A stretch of DNA of 8,850 nt from Firmicutes bacterium UBA2116 (lineage in GTDB: Bacteria; Bacillota; Clostridia; Tissierellales; Sedimentibacteraceae): NCBI GenBank assembly GCA_002331025.1, contig DCYG01000036.1, positions 1 to 8,850 of the forward strand. The letters are read 5' to 3'. The position numbers and the translations under genes were made by a program. Each line of letters begins with the position of its first letter. Position 1 is the first letter of the stretch. The notes beneath the pieces were generated by a model. The model did not search any database. It was not told the DNA's origin and worked only from the letters and a program-made list of their open reading frames with translations. Shown one piece after another: positions 6,130 through 8,850 of this stretch.

Positions 6130-7406
6130 TACTAATGATAATCCAATTCCGCTTCCCTCTTTATTTCTTATCAGTGTTTTATCAATTTGGGCAAATCTGT
6201 CAAAAATCATTTTTAATTTATCTTCGGGAATTCCTATCCCTGTATCTTTAACGCAAACGCTGACATAATCCTCATTATCTTTTATGGTAACTGTTATTTC
6301 ATCTCCATCATTTGTAAATTTCACTGCATTTGATAACAAATTCAGCATAATTCTTTCTATTTTATCAGCGTCTACTGCCATAATTCTTTCTTCCGTATCA
6401 GTATCAAATAATAAGGTGACTCCCTTTGACTCTATGTATTCAGCAACTGATAGGGTGATTTCTTCAACAATATTTACAATGTTGTAATTATGTATTTCAA
6501 GTTTCATATAACCGGAATCATATTTTGATATATCCCATAAATTATTTACCAATCTAATAAGCCGATACCCGTTTTGTTTAACTACATTTAGTAACAAACT
6601 TAGCTTTTCGTTGAAATTATCTGCTGGTTCCTCACTTTGACATATTAATAATTGCACTGCACTTAATATTACATTTATCGGAGTTTTAAGTTCATGAGAT
6701 ATATTTGAAAAAAATTCGGTCAGCATTTTATTGTGTTCATTAGTTTTATTTAATTGGTCTTCACTTACTGACAATTCATTTTTTAGTGTCTTTATTTCAT
6801 TTCTATAGCTTATATCTTTTATAATAAGTAACTGCGCTGATTTATTCCTGTAATTTATTTTATTTACGTTGAACTCCGCATTAATCAACTCATTGTTTAA
6901 ATTTTTTATAATGATTTCATTATGTTCATAATTATTCTTTTGATTAGTAAATCTAAGTGATTTTAATGAATTCCCGCCTATAAAATCATAAATTCTCCTA
7001 CCTTTAAGATCGTCTAAATTTTTAGCGCCCAAAATATTAACCGCTGTAGAATTTGCATAAGATATTTGCTTATCAATAATTATGGCTATGCCGTTTCCCG
7101 AGTTATCAATAATCCAATCATAACAATGTTCATTTTGATTGATAATTTCTTCCATGGACAATCGTTGTCTCTCTTTTTCTTGAATAGCCGTATCTGCTTT
7201 ATTTAAATTGTATTTTATCATATCCAAAGGTCTTTGAAGACCATTTACCACTATCCCCGTATACAAATAATAATAAGAAACTATCTTAAAAATGTGTCCT
7301 AATACATTAAATTGATCCGTAACACCTGAGCAGAAAGTAAAAAAAATTTCTGAAATTGCTTTAAAAATAAAAGCCATTATTAACATTGTATACAATTTGT
7401 AATCAA

Positions 7407-7415
7407 TTTTTTTTT
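7407..7415 (-). other. Nine-base A run carrying a -1 frameshift in the kinase gene
   Basis: The coding strand has nine A residues. The upstream frame ends soon after at 7380, while MASE3 similarity continues in another frame from about 7397. One extra A rejoins them as FKKKIDYKLYTML. A run of this length is prone to mutation, polymerase slippage and sequencing error. Confidence 0.8.
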
Positions 7416-8052
7416 AAACTTATACAATATGAAGCAGCAAAGCAAAAATCCCGTTGATAAAATATACTCCCAAAAAATTTTTACTGTTGTTATTCCGGAG
7501 TATGTCTTCATTTGCGGAATAAAAATATTCAGATATAATATATCAATTATTAAAAAAATCAGTATTATTGTATACACTGCAAATATTAAGTAAAAATTAG
7601 GTCTTAAATCATTATAATATAGTAAAATAAACGAAATTAAAAATGTACTCAATTCCAAGGTTCTGGCAGCTATCCAAAACTTTGCACCAATACCAATTGA
7701 TTCAAAAGGATATATTATCAGATCTGCATATGTTAATATGTGAAAAATATCAAGGATCATAATAAATATGAAAGCAAATCCTAAAAACATAAAATAGTTA
7801 TTAAATGAAATTCTATATGTATTAATTGATGTAATAAAAATGCAACCTGCGATTATACAACTATAAATTTCGGCTGCAGTGTGAAACCAATAATAATTCA
7901 TATACTTTAGCAAATAAATAACTATTAAAAATAATACGAATAAAATGTGCTGGAAAATATTAATGTGATTGATGAGAGACTGTTCATTGTTTTCTTTGTA
8001 TGATGATTCCATTTTTCCTCCATGATGTTATAAAATTCCAAGTGTATATATT

Positions 8053-8081
8053 ATTATATCAAAGAAAATACTTGACTACAA
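8053..8081 (-). promoter_or_regulatory. Possible promoter of the kinase pseudogene
   Basis: On the minus strand TATAAT (8053-8058) is a full -10, preceded after 17 bases by TTGTAG (8076-8081), a weak -35. The remnant may therefore still be transcribed. Confidence 0.45.
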
Positions 8082-8089
8082 TTATCAAT

Positions 8090-8118
8090 TTAACAATTAT
8101 TTCACTAATACATATAAT
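8090..8118 (+). promoter_or_regulatory. Sigma-A-type promoter of the DUF6143-like gene
   Basis: TTAACA (8090-8095), 17 bases, TATAAT (8113-8118): 5/6 and 6/6 matches. Transcription should begin near 8125, just ahead of the AAAGGTG ribosome binding site (8133-8139). Confidence 0.7.
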
Positions 8119-8147
8119 ATATATATCTATTGAAAGGTGTGTGTATT

Positions 8148-8810
8148 ATGGATAAATCTATATTGGACAATTTTATACCTTGGAAAAGTGCTGATTTCTA
8201 CACATTTTCCGGAAATGATACCGTTACTACTTATTTTCCTTCTGGTGTTTCTTCTCAAGAGATATCTCCGGAATCACAAAGCCCTGATTCTTTCAATTAT
8301 ATAGCTGAAATTCCTATAGCTACGGCAAAATCTATGGAGGGTAAATATTTCGTCGGGACTGCAGTAAATGTAAGGTTCGGCGAAGCGACAAACGGATGGG
8401 CAAGATTATATAACCCTCCGGGTTCAGGAGTAAATTTGTACGTTAATGCCTGGGTCATAAGTGATATTATATCCACTCCATTCAGAATTCAAATCTGGTT
8501 TAATTCTACTCCTCCCGGTATCATTCAAGAATCTCCGTTTGTAGTTTCCGGAAATACTGCAATTATTCCTCGACCCCAACCGAAAACAATACTCCAATTC
8601 GGAGTTGGTGTAAGAGGATTCCCTACAGACGGGAATTTAGCGTTTGGCAGAAGTGGTGCCGCCGGAACTATGATAGAAGAAGAAGAGCAAGGAAGATTTA
8701 TATTTCCTCCGGGTGGTTCATTTACTGTTTACTTATCCAATCCGGAGAGACCTACTCTTCCTGCTATTGCTAGAGTTGCCTTTGGTTGGTGGGAGGAGCC
8801 TATATTATAA
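8148..8810 (+). CDS. DUF6143-like protein of unknown function
   Basis: A 220-residue protein without signal peptide or membrane segment. After a variable first 60 residues comes a conserved-looking core: EGKYFVG, ARLYNPPGSGVNLYVNAWVI, QIWFNSTPPG, FIFPPGGSF, and the closing RVAFGWWEE. The alternation of short hydrophobic stretches with Pro/Gly turns suggests an all-beta fold. The pattern resembles DUF6143 proteins of Clostridia and Bacilli as I remember them; no function is established. The ATG at 8148 is chosen because AAAGGTG lies 8 bases upstream; a TTG at 8130 is in frame but precedes that site. It is a single-gene unit with its own promoter, divergent from the broken kinase. The protein contains no cysteine, and an EEEE run lies shortly before FIFPPGG. 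Role unknown; a surface, spore or assembly protein is only a guess from the fold type. Confidence 0.7.
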   Translation: MDKSILDNFIPWKSADFYTFSGNDTVTTYFPSGVSSQEISPESQSPDSFNYIAEIPIATAKSMEGKYFVGTAVNVRFGEATNGWARLYNPPGSGVNLYVNAWVISDIISTPFRIQIWFNSTPPGIIQESPFVVSGNTAIIPRPQPKTILQFGVGVRGFPTDGNLAFGRSGAAGTMIEEEEQGRFIFPPGGSFTVYLSNPERPTLPAIARVAFGWWEEPIL

Positions 8811-8817
8811 TCACCCG

Positions 8818-8850
8818 ACTTTGTCATCAAGATGATAGGCTGTTGAAAAA
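8818..8850. repeat. Right copy of the end repeat, inverted to 10-37
   Basis: Bases 8823-8850 are the reverse complement of 10-37 with one mismatch. The copy starts 13 bases after the stop of the DUF6143-like gene. It keeps the GAC-loop-GTC core with the loop as TTT where the left copy, read in the same orientation, has AAA. The left half of the hairpin is missing here, and the element runs off the window end. Confidence 0.65.

Larger units (their letters stand above)
5950..8012 (-). pseudogene. Broken MASE3-PAS sensor histidine kinase
   Basis: Restoring two lesions gives a 687-residue kinase. Residues 1 to about 265 form a multi-pass membrane sensor of MASE3 type (WIAARTLE; then SEIFFTF and LGHIFKIVSYYYLY). 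A coiled region and a PAS domain (about 295-400) follow, then the HisKA phospho-acceptor helix with ISHELKTPINVIL (His440) and the ATPase domain with N-box NLLSNAVKF (near 562), DTGIGIP (590) and GSGIGLSLV (620). Lesion 1: the 9-A run at 7407-7415 shifts the frame inside MASE3; adding one A restores it, while removing one gives an immediate stop. Lesion 2: TAA at 6127-6129 follows GIGLSLV, where the family usually has a lysine; downstream the same frame continues as TLINMHGGNISV and GVGSEFVMELP to a TAG at 5950. The start at 8012 has GGAGG (8017-8021). No response regulator is adjacent. Confidence 0.85.

Noticed and set aside
5730..6487. Plus-strand open frames over the FMN-gene upstream region and the kinase
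   Set aside because: Low-complexity hydrophobic/Ser-rich translations without ribosome binding sites, antisense to recognisable kinase domain sequence.
7380..7395. Two separate overlapping genes (membrane sensor and kinase) instead of one broken gene
   Set aside because: The second frame would need a TTG start without a ribosome binding site in the middle of the MASE3 domain. One added A joins both into a normal kinase.

Overview
This is an AT-rich stretch of chromosome from a low-GC Gram-positive bacterium, most likely a member of the Clostridia. The evidence is the strong GGAGG-type ribosome binding sites, the sigma-A-like promoters with 17-bp spacers, the short intergenic gaps, and the protein families present: a NCS2 uracil permease, DUF3841, a multi-domain FMN_bind surface protein, a MASE3 sensor kinase and a DUF6143-like protein. 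The genus cannot be fixed from the sequence. No tRNA, rRNA, CRISPR array, transposase or phage gene is visible.

Layout. (1) 1-96: a dispersed-type hairpin repeat and a perfect 12-bp hairpin downstream of the permease. (2) 97-1455, minus: uracil/xanthine permease, preceded at 1456-1620 by its own consensus promoter and a leader that ends in an intrinsic terminator with a competing antiterminator pairing. (3) 1676-2242, minus: a DUF3841 protein. (4) 2243-2343: divergent promoter region. (5) 2344-4523, plus: an FAD-dependent L-amino-acid/amine oxidase followed 56 bp later by an OsmC-family peroxiredoxin, probably an operon. (6) 4524-4629: terminators between convergent genes. (7) 4630-5844, minus: an exported or membrane-anchored protein with four tandem 78-residue FMN-binding domains. 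(8) 5950-8012, minus: a MASE3-PAS-HisKA-HATPase sensor histidine kinase broken by a frameshift in a 9-A run and by an in-frame TAA, so a probable pseudogene. (9) 8148-8810, plus: a DUF6143-like beta-rich protein. (10) 8823-8850: an inverted copy of the repeat at 10-37 (27 of 28 bases identical).

How the parts may work together. The oxidase would make hydrogen peroxide if oxygen is its acceptor, and the adjacent OsmC protein is a thiol peroxidase that could protect against the product. The tetra-flavin protein probably carries covalent FMN outside the membrane for electron transfer, but no flavin transferase (ApbE) or membrane reductase partner lies in the window. The decayed kinase has no response regulator beside it. 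The permease looks controlled by premature termination in a leader that I cannot assign to a known riboswitch class. I see no single large new system here. The most unusual items are the permease leader, the recently amplified FMN-domain array, the doubly broken kinase and the oxidase/peroxidase pair.
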